Shown here piece by piece: positions 1 through 6,306 of a stretch of 17,837 nucleotides of DNA. The translations under genes were made by a program, and so were the position numbers. Within the stretch, counting starts at the first letter, position 1, and the number at the start of each line of letters is the position of its first letter. Origin of the DNA: Candidatus Hydrogenedentota bacterium (GTDB lineage Bacteria; Hydrogenedentota; Hydrogenedentia; Hydrogenedentales; CAITNO01); assembly GCA_029554925.1 (NCBI GenBank), contig JAKPUV010000032.1, forward strand, positions 1-17,837, given 5' to 3'. The notes beneath the pieces are model-generated. The model had not been told where the DNA came from. It ran no database searches and worked only from the letters and a program-made list of their open reading frames with translations.

Positions 1-1493
1 GCGGCGTAGTCCACCAGCGTCTCGCGCGATTCGGGCCGTCCGGAGAAGACGAGGCAGGTGGGCCGCCAGTTCTTGGGGGACTCCTCCATGCGCCCGAGCT
101 GAAGCAGCCCGCGGCGGACGCGGGCATAGGAAAGGCCGCGCCGCACATCGCCGAAGGACACCGTGGTCTCCACGCGGCGGGCGTACTGGAACATGGCCAG
201 CAACAGCAGCAGCACGCCCAGGGACACCATGGGCGAGATGATGAAGGCCACCGCCGCACTGGCGACCAGTCCGGCCAGGGCGATGCCCCAGTGGAAAAAC
301 CGGAACTGGGGGCGAAAAGAGGGGTTGCCCGTGATGCCCTCGATGAAGGCCGCCGCGTTGATGGTGCTGTAGACCGCGAGAAACAGGATGGTGATGGCCG
401 AGGCGACCATGTTCAACCCCGCGCCGCCGGGGGTGTGCCCGGCCCAGGCCAGCACGGCAAAAGTGATGACACCGGTAAGGACCACCCCCCGGCGCGGCTC
501 GTCCCCGATGGCGGTGCCCTTCGCGAAGACCCCAATCAGCGGGACAATCTCGTCGCGGGCCATGGCCTGCAGGACCCGCGGCGCGCCCAGCAGGCTGCCC
601 AATGCGCTGGACAGCGTGGCCGCGAAGACGCCCGCCGTCACCAGAAAGCCCGCGCCCAGCAGGGCGTTTTCCGTCATGACCAGATAAGGGCGCAGCAGCA
701 GTTCCTCTCGGGGCATCGCACCGGCATAGAGGAATATCTGCCCCGTGTAGACCAGAAACCCCGCGCCGATCGCAAGGAATACCCCGCGTGGAATGCTCCG
801 TGCGGGATCGCGCAGGTCGCCGGACATGTTGATCCCCGCCATGATGCCCGTCACCGCCGGGAAGTAGAGGGCGAACATGGCCCAGAAGGGCGGGGAAAAC
901 ACCCCTCCGGAGACCGACAGGTCCGCCGGAACCGGTCCGGCCCAGTTCCGGGCAAGCGCTTCCGGAGAAAAGACCCGGGCAATCCCCGCAAACGCAATGA
1001 ACAGGGAAAGCGCAAGCACCGCAAGGATGCCGTATTGCACCTTTATCGCCCACCTGGCCCCGGTCCAGCCGATGAAAAGAAGCACCACCGCCGCCACAGC
1101 GGCCACGCGCCAGGGAATCAGCCCCAGGCCGGGCACCGTGTCGCAGAAGGCCTCCGCGAAGCCAAGCAGGTAGAAGGGGACCGACACGGCCTGGGCGGCG
1201 AAAAGCGCGATGCCCATCACCCCCCCATACTCCGGGCCGAGGACGCGCGAAATGAGGAAATAGGCGCCGCCGCCGGTCATGCGCGTGTTGGTGCACACCG
1301 CGCTGGTGGAGAAGGAGGTCGCCAGGACGATCCCCTCGGCGAAAACAAGGATCAGCAGCGCGCGGTAGGCCCCCACGGCCCCCACCACATAGTTGGCGCG
1401 CATGAACAGGATCACGCCGAGGATGGTCAGCAGGCAGGGGGTGAACACGCCCCCGAACACCCCGAGATTGTTCTTTTGCGCAGACTGGTCCAC
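1..1493 (-). CDS. Cation-chloride cotransporter-like (SLC12/CCC) membrane transporter, 3' end outside the window
   Basis: This is an APC-superfamily permease of the cation-chloride cotransporter type, expected to move Cl- with Na+ and/or K+ across the cytoplasmic membrane. I read 497 open codons from a GTG at 1493. The N-terminus contains NNLGVFGGVFTPCLLTILGV, followed by TNTRMTGGGAYFLISRVLG and AQAVSVPFYLLGFAEAF. These are the hallmark TM1-TM3 blocks of CCC proteins. About ten to twelve hydrophobic segments follow. A soluble tail then starts with KNWRPTCLVFSGRPESRETL, which matches the opening of the cytosolic CCC C-terminal domain, and the frame runs off the window at base 1. I chose GTG 1493 because GGGAGG lies 7 nt upstream (1501-1506); GTG 1499 would sit too close to it. 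Ion specificity cannot be read from the sequence. A generic amino-acid permease is less likely given the tail. Confidence 0.88.
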   Translation of the reverse strand, partial: MDQSAQKNNLGVFGGVFTPCLLTILGVILFMRANYVVGAVGAYRALLILVFAEGIVLATSFSTSAVCTNTRMTGGGAYFLISRVLGPEYGGVMGIALFAAQAVSVPFYLLGFAEAFCDTVPGLGLIPWRVAAVAAVVLLFIGWTGARWAIKVQYGILAVLALSLFIAFAGIARVFSPEALARNWAGPVPADLSVSGGVFSPPFWAMFALYFPAVTGIMAGINMSGDLRDPARSIPRGVFLAIGAGFLVYTGQIFLYAGAMPREELLLRPYLVMTENALLGAGFLVTAGVFAATLSSALGSLLGAPRVLQAMARDEIVPLIGVFAKGTAIGDEPRRGVVLTGVITFAVLAWAGHTPGGAGLNMVASAITILFLAVYSTINAAAFIEGITGNPSFRPQFRFFHWGIALAGLVASAAVAFIISPMVSLGVLLLLLAMFQYARRVETTVSFGDVRRGLSYARVRRGLLQLGRMEESPKNWRPTCLVFSGRPESRETLVDYA

Positions 1494-1529
1494 ACGCACG
1501 CCTCCCGCGCCCACCCGGACGCATTGGGC

Positions 1530-1560
1530 ATCATAGCCGAAAGCCGCCCCCGCACACCAA
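1530..1560 (-). promoter_or_regulatory. Possible promoter of the SLC12-like transporter
   Basis: On the minus strand TATGAT (1535-1530) is preceded by TTGGTG (1560-1555) with a 19-nt spacer, slightly longer than ideal. The predicted start of transcription near 1523 leaves room for the Shine-Dalgarno at 1501-1506. The same TATGAT -10 box occurs in front of the Gfo/Idh gene. Confidence 0.4.
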
Positions 1561-1610
1561 GGAAAGGCGGCAGGACACACCGAAACCTTCCTGTCCACTC
1601 CCGGGGCGCG

Positions 1611-1627
1611 GCAAGCGGCGCCCCTAC
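1611..1627 (-). repeat. Inverted partial copy of the GC-rich intergenic repeat
   Basis: Seventeen bases here are the exact reverse complement of 1672-1688 inside the next repeat copy, and the same core recurs in the third copy at 1743-1759. The two arms could pair as a 17-bp stem with a 44-nt loop. The copy is directly followed by a CCCC-TACA-GGGG mini-hairpin (1621-1632). Confidence 0.8.
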
Positions 1628-1655
1628 AGGGGAATGGCCGCCGCATTCGTGAGTG

Positions 1656-1695
1656 CCCGGGGCGCAAGGCCGTAGGGGCGCCGCTTGCTGCGCCC
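1656..1695 (+). repeat. GC-rich intergenic repeat, copy A (40 bp)
   Basis: This 40-bp unit matches 1727-1766 with one mismatch (A versus G at the eleventh base of the unit). Its ends are complementary: GGGGCGCA (1659-1666) pairs with TGCGCCCC (1689-1696), so one copy can fold into an 8-bp stem. It lies in non-coding DNA between two minus-strand genes. It has no T-tract and encodes no convincing protein. Confidence 0.85.
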
Positions 1696-1726
1696 CACAA
1701 CGGTGATTCACGCGTCTTCATGTGAG

Positions 1727-1766
1727 CCCGGGGCGCGAGGCCGTAGGGGCGCCGCTTGCTGCGCCC
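1727..1766 (+). repeat. GC-rich intergenic repeat, copy B (40 bp)
   Basis: Direct repeat of 1656-1695, with 71 bp between copy starts. Both copies are preceded by GTGAG within a few bases, so the repeated unit may be slightly longer than 40 bp. Terminal complementarity is reduced to GGGCGC/GCGCCC. It resembles dispersed extragenic palindromic elements, but a genome-wide family cannot be shown from this window. Confidence 0.85.
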
Positions 1767-1812
1767 TCTTCCTTCGCGGCGCAACCGTCTCACGCGCCGA
1801 AAGGGAGCCGCC

Positions 1813-2769
1813 CTACCGGTTCAGCGCCTGGAAGGCCTCCCGTACGTACTGGTAGTTCTCCTCGCTCATGCCCAGGCACGCGTAGTCCTCGACATAGCCG
1901 ATGAACCCGCCGCCCGCGCCCCCCAGCGTGTCGCGCAGCCGCTGGGCATAGTCCAGGATCGCCTCCCGCCCGTCGTGGATCGCCCGCCGCTGGTGGTCCA
2001 CGGAGCAGCAGAAGCACACCTTCCCGCCGAAGTCCCGCGCCAGCCGGTCCACGCCCATCACATCCGGCTGGAGCAGCTCCACCACGTCCGCGCCAATGTC
2101 AATCAGGTCGCCCAGCATCGCGTGGACATTGCCGCACGAGTGAAACCACACCTTCTTCCCCGCCCGGCGGATCAGGTCAAACTGCGCCGCGTAGCGCGGC
2201 CGAAACACGTCCCGCCACAGCTCCGGGGCGACCATGAGCCCCTGCTGCGTGCCCCAGTCGTCTCCGAAACTGACCGCGTCCACGGGGTATTCCAGCGCCC
2301 GGCGGATGATCTCCGTCTCGAAGTCAAAGACGAAGTCCAGCACCGCCCCCGCCCGCTCCGGCGCCTCGAACAGGTCCTCCAGGAAAGCGGAATACCCGCG
2401 CAGAAACGTCGCCTGGTTGAACCCCGTGATCCCAAGGCTGAACTTGATGAACCGCCCGGGCCACCGCGCAATCTCGGCCTCCACGCCGTCAAAACGCCCC
2501 GGCGCAGACGGGTCCGGCGGACGATACGTTGCCAAGGCCCCCGCATCCGCCAGCGGATGCGTCTTCGGCTGGCCCATCGTCCCGTCCAGCACCTCCCACA
2601 CAAAGCCCCACTCCGTCATGCCCTGAACGGACGGAATAAACCCCGCCGCAGGCGCATACGTCACATTCACCACATCCGACTCCCCGAAATCCCGGTTGCA
2701 GAAGTACAGCGGAGTCCGGGGAGGGGAGAGGCGGTCTATGGCCTGCAGGGTGACGGTCTTCGAGTCCAT
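1813..2769 (-). CDS. Uroporphyrinogen decarboxylase-like (URO-D/MtaA fold) protein, probable corrinoid-type methyltransferase relative
   Basis: The 318-residue protein begins MDSKTVTLQAIDRLSP and has the URO-D TIM-barrel pattern. YPVDAVSFGDDWGTQQG (about 162-178) is followed by VWFHSCGN (about 208-214), whose His210 and Cys212 match two zinc ligands of MtaA/CmuA-type methyltransferases. Cys298, in the block from GGGFIG to DYACLG near the C-terminus, could be the third. True HemE has no HxCG motif, so heme synthesis is unlikely and methyl transfer to or from a corrinoid or thiol is the better inference. The substrate is unknown, and no corrinoid-binding partner lies nearby. The frame stays open upstream to 2943, but I chose ATG 2769: the extension is Arg/Cys-rich, overlaps the divergent gene and has no family similarity. 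The start has no Shine-Dalgarno. Confidence 0.85.
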   Translation of the reverse strand: MDSKTVTLQAIDRLSPPRTPLYFCNRDFGESDVVNVTYAPAAGFIPSVQGMTEWGFVWEVLDGTMGQPKTHPLADAGALATYRPPDPSAPGRFDGVEAEIARWPGRFIKFSLGITGFNQATFLRGYSAFLEDLFEAPERAGAVLDFVFDFETEIIRRALEYPVDAVSFGDDWGTQQGLMVAPELWRDVFRPRYAAQFDLIRRAGKKVWFHSCGNVHAMLGDLIDIGADVVELLQPDVMGVDRLARDFGGKVCFCCSVDHQRRAIHDGREAILDYAQRLRDTLGGAGGGFIGYVEDYACLGMSEENYQYVREAFQALNR

Positions 2770-2775
2770 GCCCCG

Positions 2776-2781
2776 AGTATA
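2776..2781 (-). promoter_or_regulatory. -10 box placed for a leaderless mRNA of the UroD-like gene
   Basis: TATACT on the minus strand ends exactly 6 nt before the ATG at 2769, so transcription would start at or next to the start codon. The six intervening bases (CGGGGC) are not a usable Shine-Dalgarno. No strong -35 is visible. The same geometry is found at 9060-9065. Confidence 0.5.
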
Positions 2782-2815
2782 CCCCGGCGGCCATACCCGG
2801 AAAAACCTGCCGCGT

Positions 2816-2846
2816 TTGGACCCGCGCCATCTGCGGCGGGTACAAT
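2816..2846 (+). promoter_or_regulatory. Possible promoter of the aldo/keto reductase
   Basis: TACAAT (2841-2846) is a good -10 box. TTGGAC (2816-2821) is a candidate -35, but the 19-nt spacer is long. The start would fall near 2853, leaving a leader of about 30 nt carrying GGGAG (2871-2875), 7 nt before the ATG. Confidence 0.45.
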
Positions 2847-2882
2847 GGGGGGCGTTCTGACGGCGTCCCCGGGAGAAACTCC

Positions 2883-3863
2883 ATGAACTACAACCGTTTT
2901 GGAAAAACAGGGCTCCTCGTGTCCGAGGTGTGCCTGGGCACAATGACCTTTGGCAATGAGTCGGATGAGGCGGTGTCGCGGGACCTTATGGACGCGGCGC
3001 TGGACCTGGGGATCAATTTCTTCGACACGGCGCACAACTACAACAAGGGCGCGACGGAGGAAATCGTGGGACGGTGGATCGGCCCGCACCGGGACCAGAT
3101 CATCCTCGCGTCCAAGATATTCTTCCCCTTTGGCGGGGGCCGAAACGACGAGGGGCTGTCGCGGCGGAACATTCTGGCGTCGGTGGAGCGGTCGCTGCGG
3201 CGGCTGAAGACGGACTATCTGGACATTGTGTACCTGCACCACTGGGACGAGCATGTGCCCGTTGAGGAGTCCCTGCGGGCGATGCACACGGCCATCGAGC
3301 AGGGAAAAGTGCGCCATTGCGGGGTGTCGAACTTCGCGGCGTGGCAGGCGATGGCGGCCCTGTCGGCGTCCCGGCAGCACAACCTCCACGCGCCGGTCTG
3401 CTTCCAGCCGATGTACAGCCTCATCAAGCGCCAGGCGGAGGTGGAAATCCTGCCGATGGCGGCGCATGAGGGGCTGGCGGTGGTGCCCTACAACGCCATC
3501 GGCGCGGGGGTGCTCACAGGCAAGTATCTGGCGGGCGGCACAGGCCGCCTTCATGAGACGGAGATGTACCGCCAGCGCTACGCGGATCCGGTGTACATGG
3601 AGGTGGCGGGGCGCTTTGTGGAGCATGCGCGGGAACGGGGGCTCTCGCCCGCCGCGCTGGCCATGGCGTGGGTCATGGCCCACCCGGCGGTGACTTCGAC
3701 CCTGTTCGGCTGCCGGAACCTGGACCAGTTTCGGGACACGCTCCAGTGCCTGGAGCTGCGCCTGTCGCCGGAGGAGCGCGCGGTGGTTTCGGCGCTTTCG
3801 CCCGCGCCGCCCCACGCGACGGACCGGGAGTCCATGGACGCCATGAAGGCGCGGGGATGGTGA
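2883..3863 (+). CDS. Aldo/keto reductase family oxidoreductase
   Basis: A 326-residue NAD(P)H-dependent aldo/keto reductase, predicted cytosolic. The catalytic tetrad is visible: Asp48 and Tyr53 in FFDTAHNYN, Lys78 in LASKIFF, and His119 in DIVYLHHWDEHVPVEE. VRHCGVSNFAAWQ and the late FGCRNLDQFRDTL block (nicotinamide/phosphate-binding side of the barrel) fit the YdhF/Tas-like branch that acts on aldehydes, ketones or sugar-derived carbonyls. Length and start are normal. GGGAG stands 7 nt before the ATG, and residues 1-20 (MNYNRFGKTGLLVSEVCLGT) are the canonical AKR opening. It is transcribed alone, divergently from the UroD-like gene, and ends one base before a perfect 20-bp palindrome. The physiological substrate is not deducible. 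Confidence 0.93.
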   Translation: MNYNRFGKTGLLVSEVCLGTMTFGNESDEAVSRDLMDAALDLGINFFDTAHNYNKGATEEIVGRWIGPHRDQIILASKIFFPFGGGRNDEGLSRRNILASVERSLRRLKTDYLDIVYLHHWDEHVPVEESLRAMHTAIEQGKVRHCGVSNFAAWQAMAALSASRQHNLHAPVCFQPMYSLIKRQAEVEILPMAAHEGLAVVPYNAIGAGVLTGKYLAGGTGRLHETEMYRQRYADPVYMEVAGRFVEHARERGLSPAALAMAWVMAHPAVTSTLFGCRNLDQFRDTLQCLELRLSPEERAVVSALSPAPPHATDRESMDAMKARGW

Positions 3864-3864
3864 T

Positions 3865-3884
3865 GCGCGCTTTGCAAAGCGCGC
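3865..3884. repeat. Perfect 20-bp palindrome between the AKR and kinase genes
   Basis: The two half-sites GCGCGCTTTG and CAAAGCGCGC form a perfect 20-bp dyad starting one base after the AKR stop. As RNA it could fold into an 8-bp stem with a TGCA loop, but no T-run follows, so a classical terminator is unlikely. It covers the candidate -35 of the kinase promoter, the expected position for an operator. Confidence 0.8.
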
Positions 3885-3901
3885 GCGGGCTCCGCTACGA
3901 T
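3872..3901 (+). promoter_or_regulatory. Probable promoter of the kinase / L,D-transpeptidase operon
   Basis: TTGCAA (3872-3877) and TACGAT (3896-3901) are separated by 18 nt. Transcription would start near 3908, upstream of GAGGAG (3926-3931), which is 7 nt before the kinase ATG. The -35 lies inside the 20-bp palindrome. Confidence 0.5.
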
Positions 3902-3938
3902 GGGAAGGGGCAGGAGACGCCCTCCGAGGAGAACCCCC

Positions 3939-4889
3939 ATGGGGCTGCTTGACAAACTGAAAAATCTGCGTTCCGGCAAGAAGACGGAGGCCAAGGGGGC
4001 CGCCGCCGCCGGGGCCGCGGTGGACTACGAGTTCGAGCTGTCCAACGTGGGCCCCTACCGGATTCTGGCACCCGTGGGCAGCGGCGGCATGGGCACGGTG
4101 TACAAGGCCCTGGACCCGGTCAAGGACGAGACCATCGCCATCAAGGTGCTGCACAAGACCTACGACCTGGACAAGAAGCGCCGCAAAAAGGACTACATCG
4201 GCCGCGAGGTTCTGATCGCCGCCAGCCTGAACCACCCGGCGATCATCAAGATGCAGAAGACCATCGTGGAGCAGGAGGACAACGAGGGGAACATCCGCCG
4301 CTGCCTGCTGATGGAGTTCATCGACGGCTACAACATGAAGCACTTCATTGACAACCGGGTGCTGACGGTCAAGCAGATGATCGACATCTGCATCCGCCTG
4401 TGCGAGGGGCTGGACTTCCTCCACCAGCACTCGGTCATCCACCGCGACATCAAGCCGGCCAACTTCCTGTTCTCCAAGGACGGGCGCGACATCAAGATCG
4501 TGGACTTCGGGCTTTCCAAGTCCACCTCCAGCTGGCGGCTGCGCTGGATGAAGGAGACCGGGGGCACGCGGCTGTACATGTCGCCGGAGCAGCTCCGGAA
4601 GAAGAACCTCGACAGCCGGTCGGACATCTTCTCCTTTGGCATCACCATGTTCGAGCTGTTCACGGGGCGCCATCCCTGCACGGGCCTGACGGTCCGGGAG
4701 CGGGTCAAGCAGATCATCAGCCCCGCCTATGACTTTCCGGCAGCGTCCTCCATCAACGGGGACGTTCCGGACCGGCTGGACCGTGTGATTCTCAAGTGTC
4801 TCCGGCGGGACGTCAACCGGCGCTACCAGTCCTGCACGGAGCTCCTCTTGGACCTCCGCCGGGTTTACGAAAGGCAATCCCGAATCTGA
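3939..4889 (+). CDS. Hanks-type serine/threonine protein kinase, soluble
   Basis: The 316-residue protein is almost entirely a PknB-type kinase domain. The glycine loop is GSGGMG (47-52) and the ATP-anchoring lysine is Lys69 in IAIKVL. The alphaC glutamate is probably Glu90. The catalytic loop is HRDIKPANF (168-176), the metal-binding DFG is at 189-191, and the activation segment ends GTRLYMSPE with SPE in place of APE (215-217). All residues needed for activity are present. It lacks the transmembrane helix and PASTA repeats of many cell-wall kinases. The N-terminal 33 residues are a Lys/Ala-rich tail (GLLDKLKNLRSGKK) that might touch the membrane. I chose ATG 3939, 7 nt after GAGGAG, over an in-frame ATG at 3900, which gives an Arg/Pro-rich extension. 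The stop overlaps the next start (TGATG), so it is translationally coupled to the L,D-transpeptidase. Confidence 0.95.
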   Translation: MGLLDKLKNLRSGKKTEAKGAAAAGAAVDYEFELSNVGPYRILAPVGSGGMGTVYKALDPVKDETIAIKVLHKTYDLDKKRRKKDYIGREVLIAASLNHPAIIKMQKTIVEQEDNEGNIRRCLLMEFIDGYNMKHFIDNRVLTVKQMIDICIRLCEGLDFLHQHSVIHRDIKPANFLFSKDGRDIKIVDFGLSKSTSSWRLRWMKETGGTRLYMSPEQLRKKNLDSRSDIFSFGITMFELFTGRHPCTGLTVRERVKQIISPAYDFPAASSINGDVPDRLDRVILKCLRRDVNRRYQSCTELLLDLRRVYERQSRI

Positions 4890-6208
4890 TGGCACGAAAG
4901 AAAAAGAGCGTGTTTTTCCGGAGGTCCGGCGGGGACGGCGGGCTCTTCCGCATCCTTGCCGTGCTGGTGGTACTCTCCGCCGTCGGCGGCGGGGGACTCT
5001 ATGTGTACCGCAACGGCGCGGGCCGCGTCCTCCAGCTGGCCGCGCCGTCGCCCGAGGCAGGCGAGAAGGCCGTGGCGGAGGCGCGGACACTGCTGGCCGG
5101 AGGCAATGCGGACGCCGCGCAGGAGGCGCTCCGGCCCGCCCTGCGGGTGCGCGAGCCGCGCGTGGCGGGCCCGGCGGTGGTCTGCCTGGCGGAAATCCTC
5201 ACGGCGCAGGGAAAGCCGGAGGAGGCCCTTTCGGCTTTGGAAAAGGGCATGAGCGATCTGGCGGGCACCCCCGAGTATCCGGTCCTCGTGGCCCGGCTCG
5301 CCGCGGAGCATGAAAAGGCGGGGCGCAAGGACCAGGCCCTTGCCCTCTACGGGCAGCTGAAGGAGAACGCCCCCCCCGAGATGCAGGCGGCCGCCCTGTG
5401 CGGTCTGGGCCGCATGAAGGAGGCCGAGGGCGACCTGGTCGGCGCGCGGGACCTTTTCCGCGACGCGGCGGAGCGCGCGCCCTGGGACAGCCCGGCCTGG
5501 AACGAGGCGGTCGGCCCGCTGGGCCGCCTGAACGTGCAGCTCGTCTTCTCTCCGGGGGAAACCCCCGAGAGCAAGGTTTACGCGGTGGAGCGGGGGGACA
5601 CCCTCATCAGCATCGGGATCAAGCTGAACACAACGCAGGCCCTGCTGATGCGGGCCAACAACCTTTCCGAAGGGCAGACCCTGTCCCCCGGCCAGCGGCT
5701 CAAGTACACGCCCAAGGACTTCCGGATCGTCATCGAGCGGTCCACCTGCAGGATTTTCCTGCTTGATGGACGGGGCGTGTTCAAGATGTACCGGACCGGC
5801 CTCGGCATGCCGGGCCACGAGACCACCCCCGGAAAATACATCATAGGCGTCAAGGAGAAGGACCCTGTCTGGCACAAGCAGGGCGCGGCCCCCATTCCCG
5901 CAGGCGACCCGGCCAACGAGCTGGGGACCCGCTGGATGCCCCTGGTGCCCCAGGAGCCGAATCTCCCCAAGGATCTGGGCATCCACGGCACCATCGCCCC
6001 GGACAGCATCGGGAAATACAGCTCGCACGGGTGCGCGCGCATGCTGAACGAGGAGGTGGAGGAGCTTTGGGACCTCGTTGTGCGGTCCACGCCCGTGGCC
6101 ATTGTGGAGAAATATGTACCCGGGATGCCCCTGGAACCCGGCGGCGCGGACGCGCCCGCCGCGCCCGTGGAATCCGCCGAAGCGCCGGTGGAGGCCCCGC
6201 CCGTTTGA
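4889..6208 (+). CDS. Membrane-anchored LysM / L,D-transpeptidase (YkuD domain) with TPR-like region
   Basis: Predicted 439-residue envelope enzyme. A basic cytoplasmic start (MARKKKSVFFRR) is followed by one transmembrane helix (about 19-40). Next come Ala/Leu-rich TPR-like helical hairpins (about 55-215), a LysM domain (about 231-274; starts YAVERGDTLISIGIKL) and a YkuD domain (about 278-406). The catalytic motif HGTIAPDSIGKYSSHGCARM gives His366, His380, nucleophile Cys382 and Arg384. The last 30 residues are a Pro/Ala-rich tail. The family makes 3-3 peptidoglycan cross-links or attaches proteins to peptidoglycan; LysM binds the glycan. The ATG at 4889 shares its A with the kinase TGA, and the basic N-terminus plus helix support this start. 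Cytosolic Ser/Thr residues near the N-terminus could be kinase targets, but that is inference. Confidence 0.93.
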   Translation: MARKKKSVFFRRSGGDGGLFRILAVLVVLSAVGGGGLYVYRNGAGRVLQLAAPSPEAGEKAVAEARTLLAGGNADAAQEALRPALRVREPRVAGPAVVCLAEILTAQGKPEEALSALEKGMSDLAGTPEYPVLVARLAAEHEKAGRKDQALALYGQLKENAPPEMQAAALCGLGRMKEAEGDLVGARDLFRDAAERAPWDSPAWNEAVGPLGRLNVQLVFSPGETPESKVYAVERGDTLISIGIKLNTTQALLMRANNLSEGQTLSPGQRLKYTPKDFRIVIERSTCRIFLLDGRGVFKMYRTGLGMPGHETTPGKYIIGVKEKDPVWHKQGAAPIPAGDPANELGTRWMPLVPQEPNLPKDLGIHGTIAPDSIGKYSSHGCARMLNEEVEELWDLVVRSTPVAIVEKYVPGMPLEPGGADAPAAPVESAEAPVEAPPV

Positions 6209-6233
6209 TTTTTCCCGCCGTTTGCGGGATAAT
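6205..6233 (+). promoter_or_regulatory. Strong candidate promoter of the GGDEF / lipoprotein operon
   Basis: TTGATT (6205-6210) and GATAAT (6228-6233) are separated by exactly 17 nt. The -35 overlaps the L,D-transpeptidase stop codon. The spacer contains a small dyad, CCCGC (6214-6218) and GCGGG (6224-6228), which could affect promoter opening or terminate part of the upstream transcript. Confidence 0.6.
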
Positions 6234-6291
6234 CCCCCCGCCCCCGTTTGGGCGGCGGCAAGGTGACTGTGCGTTTTCAGGTCCGTTGAAC

Positions 6292-6306
6292 ATGACTCCC
6301 AGATGA
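6292..6306 (+). other. Four-codon mini-ORF overlapping the GGDEF start codon
   Basis: ATG ACT CCC AGA TGA encodes Met-Thr-Pro-Arg. Its stop overlaps the GGDEF start as ATGA. The GGDEF gene itself has no clear Shine-Dalgarno, while a weak AGGT (6279-6282) lies 9 nt before the mini-ORF. It may deliver ribosomes to the downstream start, but it could equally be chance. Confidence 0.25.

Noticed and set aside
291..1652. Long plus-strand frame of 453 codons opposite the SLC12-like transporter
   Set aside because: Composition is Gly/Arg/His/Gln-rich and hydrophilic with no domain. The opposite strand gives a clear multi-pass transporter.
1600..1770. CRISPR array
   Set aside because: Only two direct copies plus one inverted partial copy, with self-complementary units and no regular set of unique spacers.
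1778..1798. Terminator hairpin after the UroD-like gene
   Set aside because: GGCGC/GCGCC gives only a 5-bp stem with an 11-nt loop and no T-tract on the minus strand.
2736..5090. A very long open minus-strand frame (784 codons) antisense to the aldo/keto reductase and kinase genes
   Set aside because: It is Arg/His/Pro/Val-rich, has no recognisable domain and lies opposite two genes with complete catalytic motifs and good Shine-Dalgarno sites. High GC content explains the lack of stops.
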